Origin: Clostridia bacterium
Lineage (GTDB): Bacteria > Bacillota > Clostridia > Oscillospirales > Acutalibacteraceae
Direction: 5' to 3'
DNA: 64,000 nt
Assembly: GCA_017428085.1 (NCBI GenBank)
Contig: JAFRRP010000019.1
Span: forward strand, 100,184 to 164,183
Within the stretch, counting starts at the first letter, position 1. Every line of letters begins with the position of its first letter. The position numbers and the translations under genes are program-made. The notes under the pieces are model-generated. The model made no database searches, was not told the DNA's origin, and saw only the letters and a list, made by a program, of their open reading frames with translations. Positions 18,604 through 26,263 of the stretch are shown here, piece by piece.

Positions 18604-18619
18604 TTCTCAATATAATAAA

Positions 18620-19399
18620 TCAATAAATATCCGTTCTTCTGTCGCCGAAAACATTAAACCGTTCCCGTAAGAGGGGAAGACCGGAAAGGTCGATCTCAGC
18701 GTCCAGCATACATTCGTTTCCGTCGGCAATAGCCAGCGTTTTCCCTGTGGGGGAAAAAACGCATGAACCGCCGCCGAAGCTGATCCCGGGCGCTTCTCCG
18801 CAGCCGTTGCACACGCATACGAAGCACTGGTTTTCTATGGCGCGCGCATTGGCGAGGATATGAAGATGCTCCAATCTCTGTGCGGGCCACTGTGCCACTA
18901 AAAACAATACATCCAGTCCTTTAACTGCCATTGCTCTCGTCAGCTCCGGGAATCTGACGTCATAACAGATCTCTATGCCGCAGTTTACGCCGTCAAACTG
19001 AAACAAACCTAAATGATCGCCCGGCGTAAACCACCTGTTTTCACCCATAACGGAAAACAAATGAGTTTTATCATACCGGCCTACAGTGTTGCCGGTCCTG
19101 TCGAAGGCGTAGCAGGCGTTGAACAGACGGTTACTGCGGCGCTCCGTGACGCTGCCCGCCAATACGTTGACGTTCTTTTCCGCGGAGAAAATGGCGCACA
19201 GCGTCCTGGTGCGGGAAGCATAATCGTCCGCCGTCTCATAAAGGTTTTCCCTAGGGAAAAAGCCCGTATTCCAAAGCTCCGGCAGCACGATCACGTCCGG
19301 TTCGCCGGCAGCAGCCTGCTCCAACAGGTCCGCGGCCCTGCGGAAGTTATCTTCAGGCGTGCCAAACGACGCCGCCATTTGTATCAATGAAATCTTCAT
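18620..19399 (-). CDS. Carbon-nitrogen hydrolase (nitrilase superfamily, omega-amidase-like)
   Basis: 259 residues. The catalytic triad is visible: Glu in VIVLPELWN, Lys in GRYDKTHLF and Cys in GIEICYDVRFPE. The family hydrolyses amides, including 2-oxoglutaramate and 2-oxosuccinamate (omega-amidase), or deaminated glutathione. In an operon with a 2-oxoacid oxidoreductase, a role on 2-oxoacid amides or aryl/alkyl amides is plausible but not shown. It lies 5 nt after the fusion protein gene. Confidence 0.87.
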   Translation of the reverse strand: MKISLIQMAASFGTPEDNFRRAADLLEQAAAGEPDVIVLPELWNTGFFPRENLYETADDYASRTRTLCAIFSAEKNVNVLAGSVTERRSNRLFNACYAFDRTGNTVGRYDKTHLFSVMGENRWFTPGDHLGLFQFDGVNCGIEICYDVRFPELTRAMAVKGLDVLFLVAQWPAQRLEHLHILANARAIENQCFVCVCNGCGEAPGISFGGGSCVFSPTGKTLAIADGNECMLDAEIDLSGLPLLRERFNVFGDRRTDIY

Positions 19400-19404
19400 T
19401 TCTC

Positions 19405-21669
19405 TTATAACTTATTCCTCTGTATCTTTCCGCTGATGGTTTTGGGAAGCTCGTCCCGGAAGACCACCACGCGCGGGTATTTATAGGGCGCCGTATGCGT
19501 CTTGACGTAGTTCTGGATCTCTTTTTTCAGTTCCTCGGTGGGCTTGGTACCCTTGGTCAAAACGACGCTGGCTTTTACGATCTGTCCGCGCACCTCGTCC
19601 GGTACGGCGGAAACACCGCATTCCAGCACGTAGGGCAGCTCCATGATGACGCTTTCGATCTCGAACGGTCCTATGCGGTAGCCGGAGGACTTGATCACGT
19701 CGTCCACGCGGCCCACATACCAGATAAAGCCGTCCTCATCCCGCCAGGCGGTATCGCCGGTGTGGTAATAGCCGTCGTGCCAGGCTTCCTTTGTTTTTTC
19801 CTCGTCCCGGTAATATCCCTTGAACAGGCCGCAGGGGATCTTGTCGCTGGTCTTCACCACGATCTCTCCGGTTTCGCCGTCTGGCACGGAGTTGCCGTTT
19901 TCGTCCACGATATCCACGTCGTACAGGGGAGTGGGCTTGCCCATGCTGCCCAGCTTATGGGTGTCGCCCATCAGGTTGGCGATGACAAGCGTCAGTTCGG
20001 TCTGGCCAAAGCCCTCCATGATCCGCAGGCCAGTAGCCTTTTCGAACTGGCGGTAGACTTCGGGGTTCAGCGCCTCGCCGGCGGTGGTCATATGCTTCAC
20101 GGAGGAGAAGTCGTACTTGGAGATATCCTCTTTGATGAGCATCCGCAGAATAGTGGGCGGAGCGCAGAACGTGGTGATCTGGTATTTGGCGAACATCGGC
20201 AGGATATCCGCCGCGTTAAACCGGTCGAAATCGTAGGTAAAAACAGCGCCTTCGCACAGCCATTGGCCGTAGATCTTTCCCCACAACGCCTTTCCCCAGC
20301 CGGTATCGGAGATGGTGAAGTGCAGGCCGTTATCGGAAACGCCGTGCCAGTATTTGGCAGTGATGTAATGACCCAGCGGGTATTTGTAGCTGTGGGTGGC
20401 GATCTTCGGGTAGCCGGTGGTGCCGGAAGAGAAGAACATCAGACTGGCGTCGTCGCCGCAGGGCGTGTATTCCGAACGGTAGAAATGGGCGCTGAACATA
20501 GGCTGCTCGCCGTCGAAGTCATGCCAGCCCTCACGTTTGCCTCCCACAAGGATCTTCGTTATGGCGCCGGGGCAGTTTTCCATGCCGATCTCCGCCTGAT
20601 GCGCCACGTCGCCGTCTGCGGTGCAAAGGATGGCGCTGACGCCTGCGGCATTGAAACGGTACTCGAAATCGTGGGCCTGCAGCTGATGGGTGGCCGGAAT
20701 GGCGACAGCCCCTAACTTGTGGAGCCCCACCAGAGCGAACCAAAACTGATAATGGCGCTTGAGCACAAGCATCACCCGGTCGCCCTGCTGAATACCGAGG
20801 GATTTGAAGTAGTTGGCGGCCTGATTGGAGGCGCGCTTTATATCGTTGAAGGTAAAGCGGCGCTCTACCTTGTTTTTATCCACGTGGATCATGGCCAGCT
20901 TGTCCGGGCTGCGGTTGGCGATGGCGTCCACCACGTCGAAACCGAAGTTGAACTGATCCTCGTTGACGAACTCGATTTTCTTCAGCAGGCCGTTTTCGTC
21001 CTCATAGGTGTTGATAAAGCTGTCACACACCATCTTCCGGTGGCCGGGATGGGGCATGACCAGCGTCTCGCGGATGGTCTCTTCCTTTTCATCCTCGCCG
21101 GGCAGGATAATGGCGCAAAAGACACAGTCCGCGCCGTCCACGGCGATCATGCCGTGGGGCGTGGAGGAGTTGTAGTAAATGCTGTCGCCTTCATGAAGCA
21201 CCTCTTTATTGGTGCCCACCTGAACCAGCAGAGAACCCTTCAGGATCAGGTCGAATTCCTGCCCGCTGTGGCGCGTCAAGTGGATCGGCTTGTTCTGCAG
21301 CTCTTCGGAGTAGTCGTATTTCACCCAGTAGGGCTCGGCTATTTTTTTCTTGAACAGGGGAGCAAGGTTTTCGATGGTGATGCCTTCTTCTTTTGCGGTC
21401 TGCTGTCCCTCGCCCTTGCGGGTGACTGTGTAAGAAGACAGACGGGCGCTGCTGCCTTCCAGCAGCTCCGTGATGCTGATATCAAAGGCCAGGGCGCACT
21501 TATGGATAAACGTAAAGGGCAGGTCGACGGAGCCGCTTTCGTAAGCGACGTATTCCTCCGGCGTGACTTCGGTCAAAGTGGCCATCGTGGCCTCGTCGTA
21601 GCCCATGATCTCGCGCATTTCACGGATACGGAAAGCGATCTCGGAGATCCTTGCATTGGCAGTCGTCAT
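19405..21669 (-). CDS. HTH-cupin-acyl-CoA synthetase fusion protein
   Basis: 754 residues from the ATG at 21669 (GGAGG upstream). Residues ~5-62 form an XRE-type HTH (ISEIAFRIREMREIMGYDEA). Residues ~100-185 form a cupin (THSGQ-type HSGQEFDLILKGSLLVQVG, then SSTPHGM). Residues ~215-754 are an ANL acyl-CoA synthetase: SSGTTGYPKIATHS, EGFGQTEL, YHTGD, GRVDDVIKSSGYRIGP and catalytic Lys in KTISGKIQR. The last domain resembles medium-chain/aryl acyl-CoA synthetases. HTH-cupin is normally a repressor layout, so the enzyme may also sense its ligand. First gene behind the T-box. Confidence 0.9.
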   Translation of the reverse strand: MTTANARISEIAFRIREMREIMGYDEATMATLTEVTPEEYVAYESGSVDLPFTFIHKCALAFDISITELLEGSSARLSSYTVTRKGEGQQTAKEEGITIENLAPLFKKKIAEPYWVKYDYSEELQNKPIHLTRHSGQEFDLILKGSLLVQVGTNKEVLHEGDSIYYNSSTPHGMIAVDGADCVFCAIILPGEDEKEETIRETLVMPHPGHRKMVCDSFINTYEDENGLLKKIEFVNEDQFNFGFDVVDAIANRSPDKLAMIHVDKNKVERRFTFNDIKRASNQAANYFKSLGIQQGDRVMLVLKRHYQFWFALVGLHKLGAVAIPATHQLQAHDFEYRFNAAGVSAILCTADGDVAHQAEIGMENCPGAITKILVGGKREGWHDFDGEQPMFSAHFYRSEYTPCGDDASLMFFSSGTTGYPKIATHSYKYPLGHYITAKYWHGVSDNGLHFTISDTGWGKALWGKIYGQWLCEGAVFTYDFDRFNAADILPMFAKYQITTFCAPPTILRMLIKEDISKYDFSSVKHMTTAGEALNPEVYRQFEKATGLRIMEGFGQTELTLVIANLMGDTHKLGSMGKPTPLYDVDIVDENGNSVPDGETGEIVVKTSDKIPCGLFKGYYRDEEKTKEAWHDGYYHTGDTAWRDEDGFIWYVGRVDDVIKSSGYRIGPFEIESVIMELPYVLECGVSAVPDEVRGQIVKASVVLTKGTKPTEELKKEIQNYVKTHTAPYKYPRVVVFRDELPKTISGKIQRNKL

Positions 21670-21768
21670 AGAATAAACCTCCATTCGTTTGGGAAAATCA
21701 ATTCGGAATTCGGAGTTCGATCTGCATCAGCTGACAGAGATAAAATAGGGAGACAGGGAAATCTGTGC

Positions 21769-21794
21769 AAAATTGACCGTGTAACGTCAATTTT
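21769..21794 (-). repeat. Perfect inverted repeat in the operon 5' UTR
   Basis: AAAATTGAC and GTCAATTTT flank an 8-nt loop. It lies between the T-box terminator and the start codon of the fusion gene. It could be a protein operator or a further RNA hairpin. Confidence 0.5.
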
Positions 21795-21821
21795 TAAGAT
21801 CATATCTCCGCACTCCGAACT

Positions 21822-22084
21822 AAAAAACGCCCGTCTCAATTACTTGAGACGAACGTCATTTGTCCGCGGTACCACTCAAATTGCGCTTGCGCGCCCCTCA
21901 GGTTCTTACAAACCTTATGCTTTAACGCAGCATTACGGGAACCGCCTACTGATATAAAATACTTTCGGAGCTCCGGTTCGGAAGGGATGGGAACTGAAAC
22001 GCTCTTTCGCCGGGATCTCACCCTTCCCGGCTCTCTGGAGAAGACCTCGTTTCTTCCGTCTTCGTCACAACCTTTGGTCATTGA
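21822..22084 (-). ncRNA. T-box leader with terminator, upstream of the acyl-CoA synthetase/VOR operon
   Basis: On the minus strand the conserved T-box sequence TTTGAGTGGTACCGCGGAC lies at 21862-21881. Upstream is a Stem I with the distal AGAGAGC element and GGGTGAGA loop; downstream (21822-21857) is a 14-bp hairpin followed by six T. This is a transcription-attenuation T-box: uncharged tRNA favours the antiterminator and so expression. The specifier triplet could not be read with certainty; UUC (Phe) or AUC (Ile) in the 3' side of Stem I are candidates. T-boxes normally control tRNA ligases or amino-acid synthesis and uptake. Confidence 0.9.
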
Positions 22085-22088
22085 TGTT

Positions 22089-22117
22089 ATGATATCAGCA
22101 AAGTCGTGGATTGTCAA
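22089..22117 (-). promoter_or_regulatory. Sigma-A promoter for the T-box operon
   Basis: Minus-strand TTGACA (22112-22117), 17-bp spacer, TATCAT (22089-22094), placing the transcript start just before the T-box leader. Confidence 0.85.
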
Positions 22118-22209
22118 CTGTTTATTAAATCCGATTGATGAAAGATATTATCGAATCAATAAATAAAACTAATTGATCGTGATCGAATGAAATAACAAAA
22201 TTCGCCGCC

Positions 22210-24663
22210 TTACAGCCCCAGTTTTTTCAAGGATTCCTCTCGCATTTTGTATTTTAAAATCTTACCGGCGGCGTTCATGGGAAAGTCGGGGGTGAAGATG
22301 AAATATCTTGGTACCTTATGGCGGGCGATATGCGCGTTGCCGAACTCGCGCATCTCGTTCTCGTCGGAGGTTTCTCCCTCTTTCAGAATGATCCACGCGC
22401 AGGCTTCTTCTCCGTAGCGCTTGTCCGGCACGCCCACCACCTGCACGTCGCGCACCTTTTTGTGCGTCAGGTAAAATTCCTCGATCTCGCGGGGGTACAG
22501 GTTCTCGCCGCCGCGGATGATCATATCCTTAAGCCGCCCGGTGACTTTATAATATCCCTCCTGCGTGCGGCAGCAGATGTCGCCGCTGTGAAGCCAACCC
22601 TCCTTGTCGATGGCGGCGGCGGTGGCGTGGGGCATTTTGTAGTAGCCCTTCATGATGTTGAAGCCCCGGGCCACGAACTCGCCGTTTGCGCCGTCGGGCA
22701 GATCCTCGCCCGTCTCGGGGTCGATGATCTTGCACTCCACGTTGGGGAAAGCGCTGCCAACGGTCTCCACCCGCAGGTCCTCCGGCTCGTTGACCTCGCC
22801 CATCGTACAGCCGGGGGAGGATTCCGTCTGTCCGTACACGCTTAAGATCTCCCGCATGTTCATTTCGACTGCGGCCCGGCGCATAAGATCAGGCGGGCAG
22901 TTGGCGCCCGCCATGATGCCGGTGCGCATATGGCTGAAATCGGTCTTGGCGAAATCCTCATGCGCGAACATGGCGATGAACATAGTCGGCACGCCGTTGA
23001 AGCAGGTGATCTTCTCCTCGTTGATGCAGGCAAGGGACGATTTGGGGGAGAAATACGGCAGCGGGCAGATGGTGCCGCCGTGCGTCATCATGCTGGTCAT
23101 GGAAAGCACCATGCCGAAGCAGTGGAACATGGGCACCTGGATCATCATGCGGTCCGCGGTGGAAAGGTCCATGCGGTCGCCGATGACCTTGCCGTTGTTG
23201 ACGATATTCCGGTGCGTAAGCATCACGCCTTTGGGAAAGCCGGTGGTGCCGCTGGTGTACTGCATATTGCACACGTCGTCGGGTTTTACCATGGCGGCGC
23301 GGCGGCGCACTTCCTGTACCGGAACCAGAGAAGCGCGATCCATAAATTCCTCAAACGTCAGGCAGCCGTCCATGCGGAAGCCCACGGTGACCACATTTCG
23401 CAGGAAGGGCAGCGCCTTGGAATACAGCGGCTGTCCGGGCTGAAGGTCTTTCAGCTCCGGGCAAAGCTCTTCCATGATCTCTTTATAGTCGGAATCCTTG
23501 CAGCTTTCGATCATCACCAGCGTATGGGTATCCGACTGGCGCAGCAGATATTCCGCCTCGTGGATCTTGTAGGCGGTGTTGACGGTCACCAGTACCGCGC
23601 CGATCTTTACCGTGGCCCAGAAGGTCAGGAACCACTCCGGTACGTTGGTGGCCCAGATGGCCACATGGTGACCGGGCTTGACGCCCAATGAGATCAGCGC
23701 CGCCGCTGCGGCGTCCACGTCCTTACGGAATTGGGAGTACGTGCGCTTGTAATCCGGCGCGGAATAGCGGATGGCCCACTGATCGGGGAAGGTTTCCGCC
23801 ATTACATCCAGCACCTCGGAAAAGGTCTTGTCGATCACTTCATACTTGGGCCATACGAAGCTGCCGGAACCGGCCCGGTTGCGATACAATCCCTGCGTCG
23901 GCGTCTGGGAACGGTCTACGCCCGCCAGGTAGCTGTTGAAATGCGTCAGCACGATATCCGGATCGGATATATCGTCGTTATGATCCACGCAGACGAAGCC
24001 CTCATAATTCAGGGAACGCAGCGCGTCAAGATATTCCTGTACAGGAAGCTCGCCCTCGCCGATCAGCACGTCGGTATCGTCCTTCCGGTCGCCCAGCCGC
24101 ACGTACCTGATATAAGCGCCCAGCGTGCGGATAGTGTCCTCCGCGCTCTCCTTGGCGGAAAAGAAAGTCTCGCGTACGTTCCACGCGGCGCCAAGAGAGG
24201 CGGAAGCGAAATAATTGATGATATCCAGCACGTTCTGCGTATCGGCCAGACAGCGTTCCGTTTCAAACAGAAGCGAAACGTCCTCCGCCTCCGCTTTTTT
24301 GATGGCCGGCAGCAGCGCGTCGGCAAGCGCTTGCGGTTCATGCTTTTCATTTATTCTGACAATGACGTTTTCCACGCCGGCCATGGCGGCGGCGTCAACG
24401 TATCGCGTGAGCAATTCGGAGGAAACGTCGCATTGATCAAGAAATCCCGGCACGGTAAGGGCGGCAACGGTCAGGCCGCGGTTGTGCAGCTTGCGCTTGG
24501 CGTCCGGCACGTTGCCGCGGATCAGGATGCTGTCCTTTTGCGTCTTGCGTTCCGTCAGGGCGTCATACAACTCAAATCCGGCGTAACTGTAATCATATGC
24601 TGTTTTGCAGAGGTCCAGGAATGAGCCCCGTTTGACCTCGCTTGTCGAAAAAGCTAATTTCAT
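22210..24663 (-). CDS. TIM-barrel (sugar isomerase-like)-acyl-CoA synthetase fusion
   Basis: 817 residues. Residues 1-~265 resemble xylose-isomerase-type TIM barrels (AP endonuclease 2 family): MKLAFSTSEVKRGSFLDL, YDYSYAGFELYDA, LLFETERCLADTQNV, YVRLGDRKDD and GFVCVDHNDD. Residues ~285-817 are a complete ANL acyl-CoA synthetase: YTSGTTGFPKGVMLTH, SVYGQTESSP, LHSGDICC, GRLKDMIIRGGENLYPREI and NAAGKILKYK. Both halves look intact and there is no frameshift at the join. Its ATG overlaps the stop of the LeuA-like gene by one base (TGATG). Substrates are unknown. Confidence 0.88.
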   Translation of the reverse strand: MKLAFSTSEVKRGSFLDLCKTAYDYSYAGFELYDALTERKTQKDSILIRGNVPDAKRKLHNRGLTVAALTVPGFLDQCDVSSELLTRYVDAAAMAGVENVIVRINEKHEPQALADALLPAIKKAEAEDVSLLFETERCLADTQNVLDIINYFASASLGAAWNVRETFFSAKESAEDTIRTLGAYIRYVRLGDRKDDTDVLIGEGELPVQEYLDALRSLNYEGFVCVDHNDDISDPDIVLTHFNSYLAGVDRSQTPTQGLYRNRAGSGSFVWPKYEVIDKTFSEVLDVMAETFPDQWAIRYSAPDYKRTYSQFRKDVDAAAAALISLGVKPGHHVAIWATNVPEWFLTFWATVKIGAVLVTVNTAYKIHEAEYLLRQSDTHTLVMIESCKDSDYKEIMEELCPELKDLQPGQPLYSKALPFLRNVVTVGFRMDGCLTFEEFMDRASLVPVQEVRRRAAMVKPDDVCNMQYTSGTTGFPKGVMLTHRNIVNNGKVIGDRMDLSTADRMMIQVPMFHCFGMVLSMTSMMTHGGTICPLPYFSPKSSLACINEEKITCFNGVPTMFIAMFAHEDFAKTDFSHMRTGIMAGANCPPDLMRRAAVEMNMREILSVYGQTESSPGCTMGEVNEPEDLRVETVGSAFPNVECKIIDPETGEDLPDGANGEFVARGFNIMKGYYKMPHATAAAIDKEGWLHSGDICCRTQEGYYKVTGRLKDMIIRGGENLYPREIEEFYLTHKKVRDVQVVGVPDKRYGEEACAWIILKEGETSDENEMREFGNAHIARHKVPRYFIFTPDFPMNAAGKILKYKMREESLKKLGL

Positions 24664-26051
24664 CAGCCGTTCTCCTCAAAGACGATCTTGTTCAGCGCGT
24701 TGAGATACGCCCGGATACTGGCGCCCACGATATCCGTGGAGATGCCGTTGCCGGAATACAGTTTTCCACTGTTGCGCAGCTTTACAAGGGCGGCGCCCAA
24801 CGCTTCCTTACCCTCGGTAACGGCCTGGATCTGGAAGTCGTCCAGCTCGAAATGGCAGCCCACCGCCTGCTCAATAGCGCGGAAAGAGGCGTCGATTGGG
24901 CCGTCGCCGTCGCTGACGCCGGATAAGACCTGCCCGTCGCGCAGCAGCGTCACATGGGCGAGGGAAGCGGTCTTGTTGCCGCAGTTGGCAAGGTAGCTTT
25001 CCAAATGATAGGCGGAGGGGGCCTGCATGGCGTAACTGGCGATCAGCGCCTCCAGCTCTCGCTTCCCCACGGTGCTCTTGCGTTCACACACCTGTTTCAC
25101 GGCCTTCAGAACCTTTCCCAGGTCCTCTTCCGTCAGCTCATAGCCAAGCTTCTGGGCGGCAAGGGAAACATCTGCGATCGTGCTGTCTTCGTCCAGATAC
25201 ACTGTCTCCCCGTCGTTAGCGTCCGTTGTGGGCTGCAGCGATGCGGCGTCCAGTCGGTTCAGCATGGAGGCGATATCGGAATGGATATGCAGGGAATCGA
25301 GAGCGCAGGCAGCTCCCAGCTCTTCGCCCTTATTTTTCAGCAGTTTTGATACGTTGTCCGTAGCAAGGCCGCCGCCGGGTGTGCAGGCGCATTTCAACCC
25401 GTCCGCGCCGGAACGAACGGCAGCGACGGCGTTGGCGGAAGCGAGAGACAGGGCGTCGGAGCATCTGACGTATACGGGTACCGAGACGCTCTGTTTTACC
25501 ATAGACACCAGATTGCCGAAATCCTCCGGCAGCAGGCAGCCGTCATCATCGCAAAGACATACGGAGGAAGCGCCTTCCGTCTGCGCGGCTTTACAGATGG
25601 ACGTAAGGAATTCGGGATCGGCTCGCGTGGCGTCCAGCGCGGCAAACTCCACGACGGGGCAAAGCGCCTTTGCGGCGGCAATCAGCTCCGTCGCTTTTTT
25701 CAGCATGGCTTTATCTTTCAGATGATAGGTGTATTCCATTTTCAGCGTGGAGACAGGAAGCTCAACGATCAGGCAGGGGCGGGAGGCGCCGCTGACGCAC
25801 TGCCACGCCTCATCGACGCTTTTTTCCGTATCTCCGGCAGGGATGGCGATCCCCATCTCCCCGGCGGCGGAAGCGATGGTGGAGCAAATGACGCGATCCT
25901 CTTTGAAATGCTTCACCGGCGGCAGCTCGATGCGGTCCACGCCGATCTTTTTCAGCTCGGCGGCAACTGCTGTCTTTTCGCGGAACAGCAGAGGCGTTTT
26001 TCCCTCCGCCAGCATCCGCAGCGTCTGATCCGATATCATGATGTTTTTCAT
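24663..26051 (-). CDS. Divergent 2-isopropylmalate synthase-like protein
   Basis: 462 residues. The C-terminal ~130 residues match the LeuA regulatory/dimer region (AHVTLLRDGQVLSGVSDGDG and GNGISTDIVGASIRAYLNAL). The N-terminal half is an HMGL-type TIM barrel with the metal motif LHIHSD. The usual N-terminal TLRDGEQ motif reads DQTLRMLAEGKT, so the catalytic Arg is followed by Met instead of Asp. It may have changed or lost chemistry: an acyl-CoA/2-oxoacid condensing enzyme or a paralogue. RBS AAGGAG at 26062-26067. Coupled to the fusion synthetase gene. Confidence 0.8.
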   Translation of the reverse strand: MKNIMISDQTLRMLAEGKTPLLFREKTAVAAELKKIGVDRIELPPVKHFKEDRVICSTIASAAGEMGIAIPAGDTEKSVDEAWQCVSGASRPCLIVELPVSTLKMEYTYHLKDKAMLKKATELIAAAKALCPVVEFAALDATRADPEFLTSICKAAQTEGASSVCLCDDDGCLLPEDFGNLVSMVKQSVSVPVYVRCSDALSLASANAVAAVRSGADGLKCACTPGGGLATDNVSKLLKNKGEELGAACALDSLHIHSDIASMLNRLDAASLQPTTDANDGETVYLDEDSTIADVSLAAQKLGYELTEEDLGKVLKAVKQVCERKSTVGKRELEALIASYAMQAPSAYHLESYLANCGNKTASLAHVTLLRDGQVLSGVSDGDGPIDASFRAIEQAVGCHFELDDFQIQAVTEGKEALGAALVKLRNSGKLYSGNGISTDIVGASIRAYLNALNKIVFEENG

Positions 26052-26069
26052 GTAAATCCAGCTCCTTAT

Positions 26070-26091
26070 CGCGACATAAAAAAGTGTCGCG
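26070..26091 (-). repeat. Leader hairpin before the LeuA-like gene
   Basis: CGCGACA/TGTCGCG arms around an 8-nt loop, between the promoter and the ribosome site. No T-run follows on the coding strand, so it is more likely an mRNA 5' stabiliser or operator than a terminator. Confidence 0.5.
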
Positions 26092-26108
26092 TGAAAAATC
26101 TGAGCCTC

Positions 26109-26138
26109 ATTTTACTATTTTGTTCCGTGGAAAGTCAA
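26109..26138 (-). promoter_or_regulatory. Sigma-A-like promoter of the LeuA-like operon
   Basis: Minus-strand TTGACT (26133-26138), 18-bp spacer, TAAAAT (26109-26114). Confidence 0.7.
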
Positions 26139-26201
26139 TAGTATTTGAATGAAACTATTTTATCCCGATGATAAGCAATATTGATAAATGGAATTTATAT
26201 A

Positions 26202-26230
26202 TTGAAAATAATGAGCCGTTGTGATAAAAT
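26202..26230 (+). promoter_or_regulatory. Sigma-A-like promoter of the GH3 gene
   Basis: TTGAAA (26202-26207), 17-bp spacer, TAAAAT (26225-26230), followed by GAAAGGGGCG before the ATG. Confidence 0.7.
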
Positions 26231-26263
26231 ATCAGGAAAAGAACTGAAAGGGGCGGTCATCAC

